64,000 nt of DNA, taken from NCBI GenBank assembly GCA_045568775.1, contig JBJLAJ010000009.1, positions 202,972 to 266,971 of the forward strand. The letters run 5' to 3'. The position numbers were made by a program, and so were the translations under genes. This DNA comes from MED-G16 sp002457315 (GTDB taxonomy: Bacteria > Bacteroidota > Bacteroidia > Cytophagales > MED-G16). The notes under the pieces are model-generated. The model made no database searches and had not been told where the DNA came from. It saw only the letters and a program-made list of their open reading frames with translations. Every line of letters starts with the position of its first letter. Positions within the stretch are counted from its first letter, which is position 1. Positions 44,156 to 54,036 of the stretch are shown here, in pieces.

Positions 44156-46963
44156 ATGAATAATTTTTTTAGAAAATTAATCTGCCTTTTTCTATTATTT
44201 TCCACAATATCAATTCAATCATTTTCTCAAAGCATTTCCGTATCTGGAAACGTCTCAGATGAAAATGGAGGTCTGATAGGTGTTAATATTATAGTTAAAG
44301 GTAAAGTGCTAGGTACTGTCTCAGATAGAGATGGTAACTTTAGTTTAAATGTCTCTGAATCTTCAGCGACATTGGTATTTTCAATTGTTGGATACCGGAC
44401 ACAGGAAGTAACAGTATCTTCTAATGTGTCTGACCTTAACGTTACTATGTCAGAATCTTATCTGCTTGGAAATGAGGTTGTAGTATCTGCTTCTAGAGTC
44501 GAGCAAAGTATCTTAGAGGCACCTGTTACAATTGAAAAGATGGATCTACTTGAAATCCAAAATTCAGCTACTGCTGATTTCATGGATCAACTTGAACACA
44601 TAAAAGGTGTCAAGGTGAGTAGAGGAAGTCTAAACTTTGCTGCCGTAAACACAAGAGGTTTTGCTACCGATGCAAATACAAGATTTGTTCAGTTGGTAGA
44701 TGGTATGGACACATCAGCTCCATTACTTAATTTCCCTACTGGTAACTTAGTAGGTATTAACCCTCTTGATTTAGAAAGTGTTGAGATTATACCTGGTGCA
44801 TCTTCTGCACTTTATGGTCCTAACGCTTTTAATGGTACGATGTTAATGACTAGTAAGAGTCCTTTTGAATACCAAGGTCTTTCTGCTCAGGTGATGCAAG
44901 GTTATACGAAATCACACAGAGCTGGGAATGAAAATGATGGGTATGCAAAATACAACTTAAGGTATGCTAAAGCATTCAATGATAAGCTTGCTATAAAAGT
45001 AAACTTCTCATATGATATGGCGACAGACTGGACAGCTGACGATTATACTACTAACGTAGATGCTGCTGGAAATGCTCTAGGAAATATCGACATGAGAGGA
45101 AGACCAAATTTCAATGGTCTAAACCTTCACGGAGATGAAACTCAAGTTGCAGTTCCTGTTATGGCAGCTGCTTCACTTGTAGGAAACTGGGTCTCTCAGT
45201 TACCAGAACAAGTCTTGGATCTTAGAAGAACAGGTCTACCTGAAGAATTCTTACTTGATAACAATGATGCTAAAAACATGAAGTACGACATAGGACTTAA
45301 CTACAGAGTTAATGACAACCTTGAGGCTTCTTTAGTATATAGAAAAGGTGGTGGTAACACTATCTATACTGGAGCACAAAAGTATGCTCTAAGAAATTTT
45401 GGACAACAGTTCTTTAAATTCGGTTTAGAGAGTGATAAAGTTAATTTTAAAATTTATCAGTCAGTTACCGACGCAGGTGATTCCTATAACTTAGGAGCAC
45501 TTGGTGGAATTATGAATGAAGTATTTAGTCCTTCTGCTTCTGAATGGGCGCCAACATACCTACAGACTTATATAACTGCTATGCAGGGATATATTCCTGG
45601 GGTTCCTGCTGGAAATATAGATGCTGCTCATAGTGTATCTAGAGGCATTGCTGATGCAGGTATACCTGCAGTAGGTTCTGAAGCTTGGATAGCGGTAAGA
45701 GATCAGGTGATGGCTAACAGATTCCAAGATCCTACTAGTCCAGGAGCAAGTTTCTATGATAACTCAAAATTAACTCATGCAGATATAACTTACGAGGCTG
45801 CTAACTGGTTATTATTAGGAGCTAACTACAGAAACTATGGTATTTTCACTGACGGAACAGTATTTAACGAGGATCCTGACGGAGACGGAGTTAATGAGAG
45901 AATCCATATCGGTGAATGGGGAGCTTTTGCACAGGTAAACACTGAAGTGTTTGACGGATTTAGATTTATTGGTTCCTTGAGATATGATAAAAATCAGAAT
46001 TATGAAGGTAGAGTAACACCAAGAGTTGCTGCAGTTTATACATTCTCAGAAACACATAATTTAAGATTTAGTTATCAGACTGGTTTCAGGAATCCTGACA
46101 CTCAGTCTCAGTTTATATTCTTCCCTACTGGTACATCAACACTTCTTGGTACTGCTAAAGAAAACGCTGAAAGATACGGAGTTATGGAAGGTAATGCATG
46201 GACTAATGCATCTTACCAAGCTTATCTGCTTTCAGGTGGAACTCTTAATGCTGCAACCGGAGATCCTACTGGTGGTAATCCAGGATTGTTGCAAGAAGCC
46301 TATGTTGATTATGTCAAACCAGAGAGATTATCATCATTTGAGTTTGGATATAAGGGTGTAATAAGTGATGTTTTACTTGTAGACATGAACTATTACCGCA
46401 CGAGTTACGAAGACTTCGAAGGAGGACAGAATGTAAATGCTAAATATGCTTCTTCTCATAAAGGACAAGCTATTCCAGCTGGTTACACATGGGCTCTGAA
46501 TAGCAATACTGATGATGATGTAAAATCTTGGGGATTTGGTATGGGTCTTACAGTTGACCTAGGAATGGGTTATAAGTTAACAGGTAATTACAATTACAAA
46601 AACTTAGAGATAAATGGAATGGCTCCAGGAGAGAGTGATTTCATCTCTTACTTTAATACTCCTGAAAACATGTACTCATTTACATTTGCTAATAGAGAGG
46701 TATTTAAGAACTTTGGTTTCTCAGCTAGTCTAAGATTCCAAGATGATTTTTTGTATGAGAGTACATTTGCTAATATGATGATTCCAGCTTATGGAACTTT
46801 TGACGCTCAAGTAAATTATAAAATTGAGAGTCTAAAGACTATAGTTAAAGTTGGTGGTAATCACATTGGAATTGATAATAATGATTACAGATCTAGACCT
46901 GGTGGTCCATTCGTTGGAAAACTATTCTATGTATCTCTAACGTTTGACGAATTTTTAAACTAA
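44156..46963 (+). CDS. TonB-dependent outer-membrane receptor with CarboxypepD-like domain
   Basis: A 935-residue receptor that imports ligands at the outer membrane using TonB energy. After a signal peptide (about 1-24, ending SFSQ) comes a CarboxypepD-reg-like domain (VSGNVSDENGGLIGVNIIVKGK, about 27-110), then a plug domain with TIEKMDLLEI and VEIIPGASSALYGPNAFNGTMLM, and a C-terminal barrel ending in aromatic FYVSLTFDEFLN. It is of the single-component type; the next gene encodes an SGNH-type lipoprotein in place of SusD, so it is not a classical SusCD pair. Substrate unknown; lipid-like ligands are possible given the neighbour. Confidence 0.9.
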   Translation: MNNFFRKLICLFLLFSTISIQSFSQSISVSGNVSDENGGLIGVNIIVKGKVLGTVSDRDGNFSLNVSESSATLVFSIVGYRTQEVTVSSNVSDLNVTMSESYLLGNEVVVSASRVEQSILEAPVTIEKMDLLEIQNSATADFMDQLEHIKGVKVSRGSLNFAAVNTRGFATDANTRFVQLVDGMDTSAPLLNFPTGNLVGINPLDLESVEIIPGASSALYGPNAFNGTMLMTSKSPFEYQGLSAQVMQGYTKSHRAGNENDGYAKYNLRYAKAFNDKLAIKVNFSYDMATDWTADDYTTNVDAAGNALGNIDMRGRPNFNGLNLHGDETQVAVPVMAAASLVGNWVSQLPEQVLDLRRTGLPEEFLLDNNDAKNMKYDIGLNYRVNDNLEASLVYRKGGGNTIYTGAQKYALRNFGQQFFKFGLESDKVNFKIYQSVTDAGDSYNLGALGGIMNEVFSPSASEWAPTYLQTYITAMQGYIPGVPAGNIDAAHSVSRGIADAGIPAVGSEAWIAVRDQVMANRFQDPTSPGASFYDNSKLTHADITYEAANWLLLGANYRNYGIFTDGTVFNEDPDGDGVNERIHIGEWGAFAQVNTEVFDGFRFIGSLRYDKNQNYEGRVTPRVAAVYTFSETHNLRFSYQTGFRNPDTQSQFIFFPTGTSTLLGTAKENAERYGVMEGNAWTNASYQAYLLSGGTLNAATGDPTGGNPGLLQEAYVDYVKPERLSSFEFGYKGVISDVLLVDMNYYRTSYEDFEGGQNVNAKYASSHKGQAIPAGYTWALNSNTDDDVKSWGFGMGLTVDLGMGYKLTGNYNYKNLEINGMAPGESDFISYFNTPENMYSFTFANREVFKNFGFSASLRFQDDFLYESTFANMMIPAYGTFDAQVNYKIESLKTIVKVGGNHIGIDNNDYRSRPGGPFVGKLFYVSLTFDEFLN

Positions 46964-46970
46964 TAAATAG

Positions 46971-48584
46971 ATGATTATGAAAAAGTTTAAATCAATATTT
47001 TTAACAGCTGTTCTTTCACTAGTATTTTTTGCTTGTGAACAAGAAGTAGCTGAGTTGAATCCTTTCCCTTCTTCTGGAGGAGGTTCATCTTCTGGATCTA
47101 GCGGTAGTGCAGACTTCAGTAAGTTTGTAACAATTGGAGGAAGCTATACTTCAGGTCTGATGGACGGTACATTGAACAATAGTGGTCAGATGTATTCGTT
47201 AGGTAAAATGATAAATAACCAGTTACAATTAGCTGGCGGATCAAGTACCTTTAATCAGCCTGATATAAACTCAGAGAATGGATATTTAGGTCCAGGACCT
47301 GACGGTATCCCTGGAACTGCAGATGATCAAGGTAGAACTTATTTAACGATAAGTGCTTCAACTGGTGCGATAGGCATTAGTTTCACACAAGGTGATGCGG
47401 CTTCAGTCGCAACTCCTTATAGTGGTGACAAGAGTGCACTAAATAATTTTGCGTTTCCAAATTCAGTAATGGGTATGTATTTAACTCCAGCAGCTGGTGG
47501 GCCAAATGTTGCCCAAAATCCAGCTTATAACGCATTTTTTGCTAGGTTTGATGCCTCAAGTGCAACAGTGTCTCCTCTTGGACAATTTATTGGATCAGGT
47601 GGGTCATTCTTCATGTCATGGCTAGGATTTTCTGACTTTGTAGCCTACTCTGCAAGAGGTGGCGACGAAGCACAAGCTCCTAAACCAAATGCCACAGAAT
47701 TAGGTACTTATTATCAGCAAGCTCTTGGAGCTATGCTTACTATGAACCCTGTTTGGAAAGGTGTTGTTGGAACTGTTCCTGATCTATTAGCTTTGCCGTA
47801 TTTTCAGTTTATTGCTGCTACAGTGGCTAAGCCATCTGGAATTATTCCATTACACCCAGTAGATGATGCAGCAACAATTGGTTTGCTTCAGACTTTAGCT
47901 GCTGGATTCAATCAAACACTTGCTGGACTTTCTGGATTTGGTTATATAACCTCTACAGAAGCGGCGGCGAGACAACTTTCATGGTCTGGTGGAGCAAACG
48001 CAGCACTAATTAACGATGAATCTCTGACTGACTTAGGTCCATTATGGGATGCATTAGTTGCTGGTTCATTAATGGATGCTGCTACTAGAGCACAATTAGA
48101 ACCTTATAGGTTGGCAAGAATGGCTACAGATAATGATATTTTACCATTAGCTGCTCAGCAAGTTCTTGGCGTTGCTGTTACCCCTACAATTGTATGGGGA
48201 GTTACTGCACCATTAACCGATGAGTACGTTCTTACTGCTACTGAACTTTATGAATTTGAAGTTGCTAGAGCTACTGTTAACGCAGCTATCACTGGTGCAG
48301 TTGCTGCACTAGGAAGTGATAGAGTTGCTGTTGCTGATTTTGATGGGTACTTCCAGACTCTGGGAGGAGCTAGTCCATTTGTGTTAAATAACTCTGTTAT
48401 TACATATGACTTCGCTCCGCCAACTGGAATGTTCTCTACAGATGGGATACACCCAAATGCTAGAGGATATAGTCTCATTGCAAATAAATTCATTGATGCA
48501 ATCAATGAAAAATTTGGGGCATCTGTTCCACATGGTAATCCAACAAGTTACCCTGGTCCAGCATTCCCAGTAACAGTTGACTAA
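46971..48584 (+). CDS. SGNH/GDSL-type surface or periplasmic lipoprotein
   Basis: A 537-residue lipoprotein (lipobox VFFAC, Cys22) of the SGNH hydrolase type. Block I reads TIGGSYTSG, with Gly in place of the usual Asp of GDS but the nucleophile Ser kept; the DGIHPNARGY block V supplies Asp and His. The long middle part is Ala/Gly-rich and was likely acquired as an insertion or divergent lid. It follows the TonB receptor by 7 bp, so the two are co-expressed and the lipoprotein may process the ligand. A second in-frame ATG at 46977 is an alternative start. The gene ends at a clear terminator. Confidence 0.85.
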   Translation: MIMKKFKSIFLTAVLSLVFFACEQEVAELNPFPSSGGGSSSGSSGSADFSKFVTIGGSYTSGLMDGTLNNSGQMYSLGKMINNQLQLAGGSSTFNQPDINSENGYLGPGPDGIPGTADDQGRTYLTISASTGAIGISFTQGDAASVATPYSGDKSALNNFAFPNSVMGMYLTPAAGGPNVAQNPAYNAFFARFDASSATVSPLGQFIGSGGSFFMSWLGFSDFVAYSARGGDEAQAPKPNATELGTYYQQALGAMLTMNPVWKGVVGTVPDLLALPYFQFIAATVAKPSGIIPLHPVDDAATIGLLQTLAAGFNQTLAGLSGFGYITSTEAAARQLSWSGGANAALINDESLTDLGPLWDALVAGSLMDAATRAQLEPYRLARMATDNDILPLAAQQVLGVAVTPTIVWGVTAPLTDEYVLTATELYEFEVARATVNAAITGAVAALGSDRVAVADFDGYFQTLGGASPFVLNNSVITYDFAPPTGMFSTDGIHPNARGYSLIANKFIDAINEKFGASVPHGNPTSYPGPAFPVTVD

Positions 48585-48610
48585 AATTATTCAAATTTTA
48601 TAGTTAAATT

Positions 48611-48642
48611 AAAGGCTAACATTTTGTTAGCCTTTTTTTTTT
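48611..48642 (+). terminator. Intrinsic terminator after the SGNH lipoprotein gene
   Basis: AAAGGCTAAC (48611-48620) pairs perfectly with GTTAGCCTTT (48626-48635) around a 5-base loop, followed by a run of Ts to 48642. It ends the TonB receptor-lipoprotein transcript. Confidence 0.9.
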
Positions 48643-48656
48643 AATAAATTGTGTAG

Positions 48657-49913
48657 ATGTCAGTATCTAGGAGAAGTTTTATTCATAACGCTTTAGCGGC
48701 AGGAACTATGTTCCCCTTATTCTCTATGGACTACTCTAAGGGCAAAGTAGAACTAAAAACAAAAAATAAAAACGAAGACTACTGGAAAAAGGTGGCAGGA
48801 ATGTACCACCAAAATGTAAAATTCATAAACCTAGAGTCTGGGTATTTTAGCCCCTCTCCAGAAAGTGTTAAAGAGTACTGGGTAAACTTTGTTAATGAAA
48901 TTAATGAGTCACCGTCCTACTACATGAGGACAAGACAGACTGAGATGAGGGAGGAAGTAAGAGAAAAACTAGCAAAATATGCTGGAGTGGGAACAGATGA
49001 AGTGGTACTAACAAGAAACACGACAGAGTCGATGAATATTATTATACAAGGCATAAAACTAGACGAAGATGATGAGATCCTGAGGACAAACCTTGAATAT
49101 CCCAACATCATTCAGGCACTTGACATGAGAGAGAGAAGATTCGGAACTAAGGTAAGGATAGTAGACGTCCCTATCCACCCAATAAGCCAAGACGAAATTG
49201 TACAGAAAGTACTTGGGGCAGTAAATAAGAAAACTAAAGTTATCCTCATATCACACATGGTATTTCTAAATGGTCAAGTATTTCCTGTAAAAGAAGTCTG
49301 TAACAAGGCAAGAGAGATGGGTATTGAGACCATAGTAGATGGTGCTCACTCATTCTCACACGTGGACATGGATGTGTCAGACATTGGATGTGACTACTAT
49401 GGATCAAGTTTACATAAATGGCTAGGTGCTCCGCTCGGTAATGGACTACTATACGTAAAGAAAGGTAACGCGGAACGTTTATGGCCATTATATGGTGATA
49501 CCGCTTATGAAGATGATAATATCATGAAACTAGAACACTTAGGTACTAGACCATGCTCAGACCAGAATGGGATTATACCTGCTGTAGATTTTAATTTGGA
49601 CATAGGAAAGAAAGAGAAGTCAAAACGGTTAAAATTCCTCCAGATGAAGTGGGCAACAGAATTAAAAGACCATAAAAATATTATAATGAATACTCCTCTT
49701 GGTCAGGGTCAGTCTTTTGGTATTGCGAATGTAGGGGTAAAGAACCTTCACCCATCAGAATTAGCAGATAAACTCTTTGATGAACATAATATATTCACAG
49801 TCCCTATAGATGACGACAGAGGGATAAGGGGGATAAGGGTATCACCTAACTTATACTCGACAACAGAAGATATTGATAAATTTATTGAGGCAATGCTAAC
49901 AATAGCAGCCTAG
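48657..49913 (+). CDS. Tat-exported class V aminotransferase (isopenicillin-N-epimerase-like)
   Basis: A 418-residue PLP enzyme of fold type I. The N-terminus SRRSFIHNALAAGTMFPLFS is a twin-arginine signal, so the enzyme is exported folded with its cofactor. The core has GAHSFSHVDMDVSDIGCDYY and the PLP lysine in SSLHKWLGAPLGNGLLY, and the ITR-like C-terminal RGIRVSPNLYSTTEDIDKF. Family members are annotated as aminotransferase V or isopenicillin-N epimerase-like; the reaction is unknown. Exported members are typical of Bacteroidota. It begins 15 bp after the terminator and is followed by valS. Confidence 0.88.
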   Translation: MSVSRRSFIHNALAAGTMFPLFSMDYSKGKVELKTKNKNEDYWKKVAGMYHQNVKFINLESGYFSPSPESVKEYWVNFVNEINESPSYYMRTRQTEMREEVREKLAKYAGVGTDEVVLTRNTTESMNIIIQGIKLDEDDEILRTNLEYPNIIQALDMRERRFGTKVRIVDVPIHPISQDEIVQKVLGAVNKKTKVILISHMVFLNGQVFPVKEVCNKAREMGIETIVDGAHSFSHVDMDVSDIGCDYYGSSLHKWLGAPLGNGLLYVKKGNAERLWPLYGDTAYEDDNIMKLEHLGTRPCSDQNGIIPAVDFNLDIGKKEKSKRLKFLQMKWATELKDHKNIIMNTPLGQGQSFGIANVGVKNLHPSELADKLFDEHNIFTVPIDDDRGIRGIRVSPNLYSTTEDIDKFIEAMLTIAA

Positions 49914-49931
49914 TCTTGTTAGTTTTGAGTT

Positions 49932-52511
49932 ATGTCTCTGGATTCAAAATATAACCCCCAAAGTATAGAAGATAAGTGGTACGCGAGTTGGCTCAAAGAC
50001 GAGTGCTTTAAGTCATCACCAAACTCAGATAAGGAACCATTCACTATCGTAATCCCTCCGCCTAATGTCACAGGGGTTCTTCACATGGGACATATGCTCA
50101 ATAACTCTATCCAAGATATACTTACCAGAAGAGCAAGGATGCAAGGTAAAGAAGCGTGCTGGGTTCCGGGAACAGACCACGCGTCTATAGCAACTGAGGC
50201 AAAAGTTGTTACAATGCTAAAAGAAAAAGGTATTGAGAAAGATTCACTGACAAGGGATGAGTTTCTTAAACACGCATGGGAGTGGAAGGAGAAGTACGGG
50301 GGTATAATCTTAGAACAACTCAAGAAACTTGGTGCATCATGTGACTGGTCGAGAACGAAATTCACTATGGATGAGGACCTGTCCAGATCTGTTATAAAAG
50401 TTTTTAATGACCTCTACAAGAAGGGCCATATATACAGAGGCATACGAATGGTTAACTGGGATCCTGAGGGGAAAACTGCACTAGCTGACGATGAGGTAAT
50501 CTACAAGGAAGTAGACTCCCAACTTTATCATATTAAGTATAAGATAAAAGGAAGTGATGAGACACTTACAATCGCCACAACTAGGCCGGAAACTCTTCTA
50601 GGTGACACGGCGGTATGTATAAACCCAAATGATGAGAGGTTCACACACCTCCACGGTAAAACTGCAATAGTACCTCTAGTTGATAGAGAAGTTCCTATCA
50701 TACTAGACGAGTATGTTGACATGGAGTTTGGTACTGGTTGTCTCAAGGTCACTCCATCGCATGACGAGAATGACTACAAGCTCGGGGAGAAACATAAGCT
50801 CCAGTCTATAGATATATTTGATGAAGAAGGAAAAGTCAACGAGAATGGGATCCTCTACGTTGGCGAGGACAGGTTCAAAGTCAGAAAACAAATTGCTAAA
50901 GATCTCGATAAGATCGAGCAACTAGAGAAGACAGAGAATTACAGGAACAAGGTAGGATTCTCAGAGAGGACAGACGCAGTTGTTGAGCCAAAAATATCAA
51001 CCCAGTGGTTCCTAAGCATGAAAGAAGTGAAGGTGCCAGCACTTGAGAATGTGATGAATGACAATATCAAATTCCACCCGTCAAAACTCAAGAATATGTA
51101 CAGGGCATGGATGGAAAATATTAATGACTGGTGTATCTCTAGGCAACTATGGTGGGGACACCAGATACCAGCCTACTACCTACCATCTGGAGAGTTTGTG
51201 GTAGCAGAATCTAGGGAAGAGGCACTCAAAAAAGCTCAAGAAATTGATAAGAATATAACGGAAGATCAGCTTACTCAAGATGAAGATGTTCTTGACACAT
51301 GGTTCTCTAGCTGGCTCTGGCCAATTACTGTATTTGACGGAATCAACGAACCTGATAACGAAGAAATTAACTACTACTACCCTACGTCTGACCTTGTGAC
51401 TGCGCCAGAAATTATCTTCTTCTGGGTGGCAAGGATGATAGTAGCAGGGTACGAGTACAGGGGAGAGATGCCTTTTAAAAACGTGTACTTCACAGGGATA
51501 GTGAGAGACAAGCAGAGGAGGAAGATGTCTAAGTCTCTTGGAAACTCTCCAGACCCTATAGAGCTAATGAAAAAGTACGGTGCTGACGGAGTCAGATCTG
51601 GAATGCTTTTCAGTGCACCCGCAGGAAATGACCTCTTATTCGATGAGAAACTCTGCGAGCAGGGAAGGAACTTCTCTAATAAACTATGGAATGCGTTTAG
51701 ACTCATCCAGACTCTTGAGGTATCAGACAAAGGAAAGGACCAATCCCTGGCAGTAAGCTGGATAAACTCTAGGTATAACGAGATGTTAAGTGAAGTTGAT
51801 GACCACTTCTCAAAGTACAGAATTTCTGACGCTCTACTCTCACTCTACTCCTTTATCTGGGATGATTTTTGTAGCTGGTACCTTGAAATTATAAAGGATA
51901 GTTCTATATCAGAAGATACTTATAAGGATACAATTTCTATTCTGGAAAAAATACTGAAGGTCCTCCACCCTTTCATGCCATTTATCACCGAAGAGCTTTG
52001 GAATCAGATTGATAGAGAAAGAGGCTATATCATGGTATCTGAATATCCTACCCCTGAAAAGTTTGATGCTGAACTAAACGAAGATTTTAAGAAAGTTTTT
52101 GAGATGGTTACGGGACTTAGAAAATTAAAGTCCGATAATAAGGTAAAGCAGATAGAAGTAGTAAAAGTAATAGTAAATAAAAAGTCAGGTTTTGACTTTA
52201 ATTCATACAAAGAACTTATACAGAAATTATCTAAGACTAAAGATCTTGAGATAGTAAAAGATATTCCAAGTGATTACCCTACGATAGTATCAGGGAAAGA
52301 CACCTTATCTCTAGCGATTGAAAAATCTGAAGGTTCTAAGGAAGATACACTCAAGCAGATTGAGTACTTAGAAGGATTTCTAAAGTCAGTAGACAAGAAA
52401 TTATCAAATAAGAGCTTTGTAGATAACGCGCCAGAAAGTGTAGTAAATGTTGAGAAAAAGAAGAGAGATGATGCATTTATCAAACTAGAAAATCTTAAAA
52501 AGTCAATTTAA
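49932..52511 (+). CDS. valS: Valyl-tRNA synthetase
   Basis: Class I synthetase charging tRNA-Val. HIGH appears as HMGH in PPPNVTGVLHMGHML (about residues 50-53) and KMSKS as RRKMSKSLGNSPDP (about 526-535). The CP1 editing domain has TTRPETLLGDTAVCINP and GTGCLKVTPSHDENDY. A C-terminal coiled-coil arm (LKQIEYLEGFLKSVDKKLSNK) is present. The 859-residue length is typical of Bacteroidota ValS. Its base composition is visibly higher in G+C than leuS at the other end of the window. Confidence 0.97.
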   Translation: MSLDSKYNPQSIEDKWYASWLKDECFKSSPNSDKEPFTIVIPPPNVTGVLHMGHMLNNSIQDILTRRARMQGKEACWVPGTDHASIATEAKVVTMLKEKGIEKDSLTRDEFLKHAWEWKEKYGGIILEQLKKLGASCDWSRTKFTMDEDLSRSVIKVFNDLYKKGHIYRGIRMVNWDPEGKTALADDEVIYKEVDSQLYHIKYKIKGSDETLTIATTRPETLLGDTAVCINPNDERFTHLHGKTAIVPLVDREVPIILDEYVDMEFGTGCLKVTPSHDENDYKLGEKHKLQSIDIFDEEGKVNENGILYVGEDRFKVRKQIAKDLDKIEQLEKTENYRNKVGFSERTDAVVEPKISTQWFLSMKEVKVPALENVMNDNIKFHPSKLKNMYRAWMENINDWCISRQLWWGHQIPAYYLPSGEFVVAESREEALKKAQEIDKNITEDQLTQDEDVLDTWFSSWLWPITVFDGINEPDNEEINYYYPTSDLVTAPEIIFFWVARMIVAGYEYRGEMPFKNVYFTGIVRDKQRRKMSKSLGNSPDPIELMKKYGADGVRSGMLFSAPAGNDLLFDEKLCEQGRNFSNKLWNAFRLIQTLEVSDKGKDQSLAVSWINSRYNEMLSEVDDHFSKYRISDALLSLYSFIWDDFCSWYLEIIKDSSISEDTYKDTISILEKILKVLHPFMPFITEELWNQIDRERGYIMVSEYPTPEKFDAELNEDFKKVFEMVTGLRKLKSDNKVKQIEVVKVIVNKKSGFDFNSYKELIQKLSKTKDLEIVKDIPSDYPTIVSGKDTLSLAIEKSEGSKEDTLKQIEYLEGFLKSVDKKLSNKSFVDNAPESVVNVEKKKRDDAFIKLENLKKSI

Positions 52512-52514
52512 TTT

Positions 52515-53543
52515 TTACCAACTAATCTCTACCTTACCATGTCCAGAGTTATTTCCTTCTACACTTGATTTGTTAGATCCATTATTATAAGACCCTCCTC
52601 CTCCTCCATTTCCAGATTGGCTTCCATTCCAATTTCCTCCACCACCACCTGAGTATCCACCTCCTCCACCAGCATATCCATTAGTACCTACAGAAGAATC
52701 ATAACTAGCCCCTCCTCCTCCAAATCCTCCATCACTACTTGTTCTACCTGGTCGAGCCCCAGTTGTGTTTCCTCCAGTTCCTCCATTTAAGAAGCTAAGA
52801 CCAGCATTTGCTATATATCCTCCTTGACTTTCATAACCTGGTCCTCCATTTCCAATAAAACCACCTCCACCACCACCAACTGATCCACCTCCTCCATAGC
52901 CATTCGATCCGCCACTAGCTCTAGCGCCTCCTCCAGAACCTGAAGCTGCGGCTCCATAGCTTCCAGAAGTAACTTCTGAATTTCCACCACTAGTACCTGT
53001 TAACCCAGGCTCACCATCCCTATGCCCTCTAGCATTACCTGAAGTTCCCATTCCTCCTCCTCCTCCTCCTGCAATAATTAGTGCAGTATTATCTGAAGTC
53101 ACAACATAACTTCCTCCTCCTCCTCCTCCCATATAATCTCCCTCTAATCCTTGTTGGCCAACTAGAATTTTAATAACATCATCCTTTGTTAGATTAAACT
53201 GTCCAGAAATCTTTGCTCCCTTTCCTCCAGCTTTTGATGAGGAAGAAGACCCAATAGCACCCTGAGCCCCATAAACTGTGATAGTATATGTTCCAGTATA
53301 TGGAACTGTCCAAGATTGTATTCCACCACTTAGTGTTACTTCGCCATTTAGGTCAGTGGATGCGTATGCGGTATTACAATCAGATTGTGATGGTCCTTCT
53401 CTCCCCGTTTTTGAACAATTTGTAAATGTCCTCTCTCCAGATGATAATCTTTTATAATGTACTCCGTGCTGAGCTGGAAGTATTTGGGAGTAGCTAAATG
53501 AGATACTTAATAAGAAAATAATTACAGATAAGAATCGATGCAT
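52515..53543 (-). CDS. Secreted glycine-rich protein (ALK/LTK glycine-rich-domain-like)
   Basis: A 342-residue exported protein: signal peptide about 1-19 (ending FSYS), then about 60 residues of beta structure, then a glycine-rich domain. The latter begins TVPYTGTYTITVYGAQGA and continues with KAGGKGAKISGQFNL, KILVGQQG, GGGGGGSYV and ALIIAGGGGGGMG, the pattern of the glycine-rich domain of animal ALK/LTK receptors and their microbial relatives. It ends in GHGKVEISW, which closes that fold. Polyglycine runs of up to six residues recur. It is likely an adhesin or surface protein. No T9SS C-terminal domain is obvious. It is alone on the minus strand between valS and osmC. Confidence 0.75.
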   Translation of the reverse strand: MHRFLSVIIFLLSISFSYSQILPAQHGVHYKRLSSGERTFTNCSKTGREGPSQSDCNTAYASTDLNGEVTLSGGIQSWTVPYTGTYTITVYGAQGAIGSSSSSKAGGKGAKISGQFNLTKDDVIKILVGQQGLEGDYMGGGGGGSYVVTSDNTALIIAGGGGGGMGTSGNARGHRDGEPGLTGTSGGNSEVTSGSYGAAASGSGGGARASGGSNGYGGGGSVGGGGGGFIGNGGPGYESQGGYIANAGLSFLNGGTGGNTTGARPGRTSSDGGFGGGGASYDSSVGTNGYAGGGGGYSGGGGGNWNGSQSGNGGGGGSYNNGSNKSSVEGNNSGHGKVEISW

Positions 53544-53581
53544 TGATAAAAGTTATAAAAAATAAATTCAATATTTGATGA

Positions 53582-53995
53582 CTATCTTATTATTTCAAAA
53601 GAATGATTTACTTCCGTGTCCTTCCTTATAGATGATCCTACTGAGCAATATTTTGTGAGAGCAAGGCCAATAAATCTATCTGCCTCATTTTCCTTTAGAT
53701 CATCTGAATATATAATGTATTTTATAGTTATTTCTTTGTAATACATTGGGTGCGTATCAGCCCTCACACCAGATGACTCAGCCTTAATATCTTTAAAGTC
53801 TCTCCTCCTCTTCTTTATCATAGAAACAACTTCTACTGCAGCACAGGTAGTTACGGCTGAGAGGAGAAGCTCCATCGGAGATAAGTTTTCCTTCTCATCT
53901 CTAGCGTACATGTCCACAACTAACTCATTTCCCGAAACGTTTTTGACACTGTACTTCTCATCATCAAGGTAAGACATAGAAACCTTTACTTCCAT
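53582..53995 (-). CDS. OsmC/Ohr-family protein
   Basis: Thiol peroxidase-fold protein of about 137 residues acting on organic peroxides or related thiol chemistry. Two conserved Cys are in TTCAAVEVVSMIKKRR and KYCSVGSSIRKD, with an Arg/Glu in the usual places, typical of the OsmC subfamily. I chose the ATG at 53995 (MEVKVSMSYLDDEKY), since the longer frame from 54097 adds an unlikely Ile/Leu-rich leader that overlaps the divergent gene. It is divergent from the DUF5777 gene at 54037. Confidence 0.88.
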   Translation of the reverse strand: MEVKVSMSYLDDEKYSVKNVSGNELVVDMYARDEKENLSPMELLLSAVTTCAAVEVVSMIKKRRRDFKDIKAESSGVRADTHPMYYKEITIKYIIYSDDLKENEADRFIGLALTKYCSVGSSIRKDTEVNHSFEIIR

Positions 53996-54036
53996 AAAAC
54001 TGTATTTATAATTAACTTGGTAACAAATATAAATAC

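Noticed and set aside
52600..53120. Repeated CCTCCTCC tracts that look like a satellite or triplet repeat
   Set aside because: They are the reverse strand of polyglycine codons in a coding frame, not an independent repeat.
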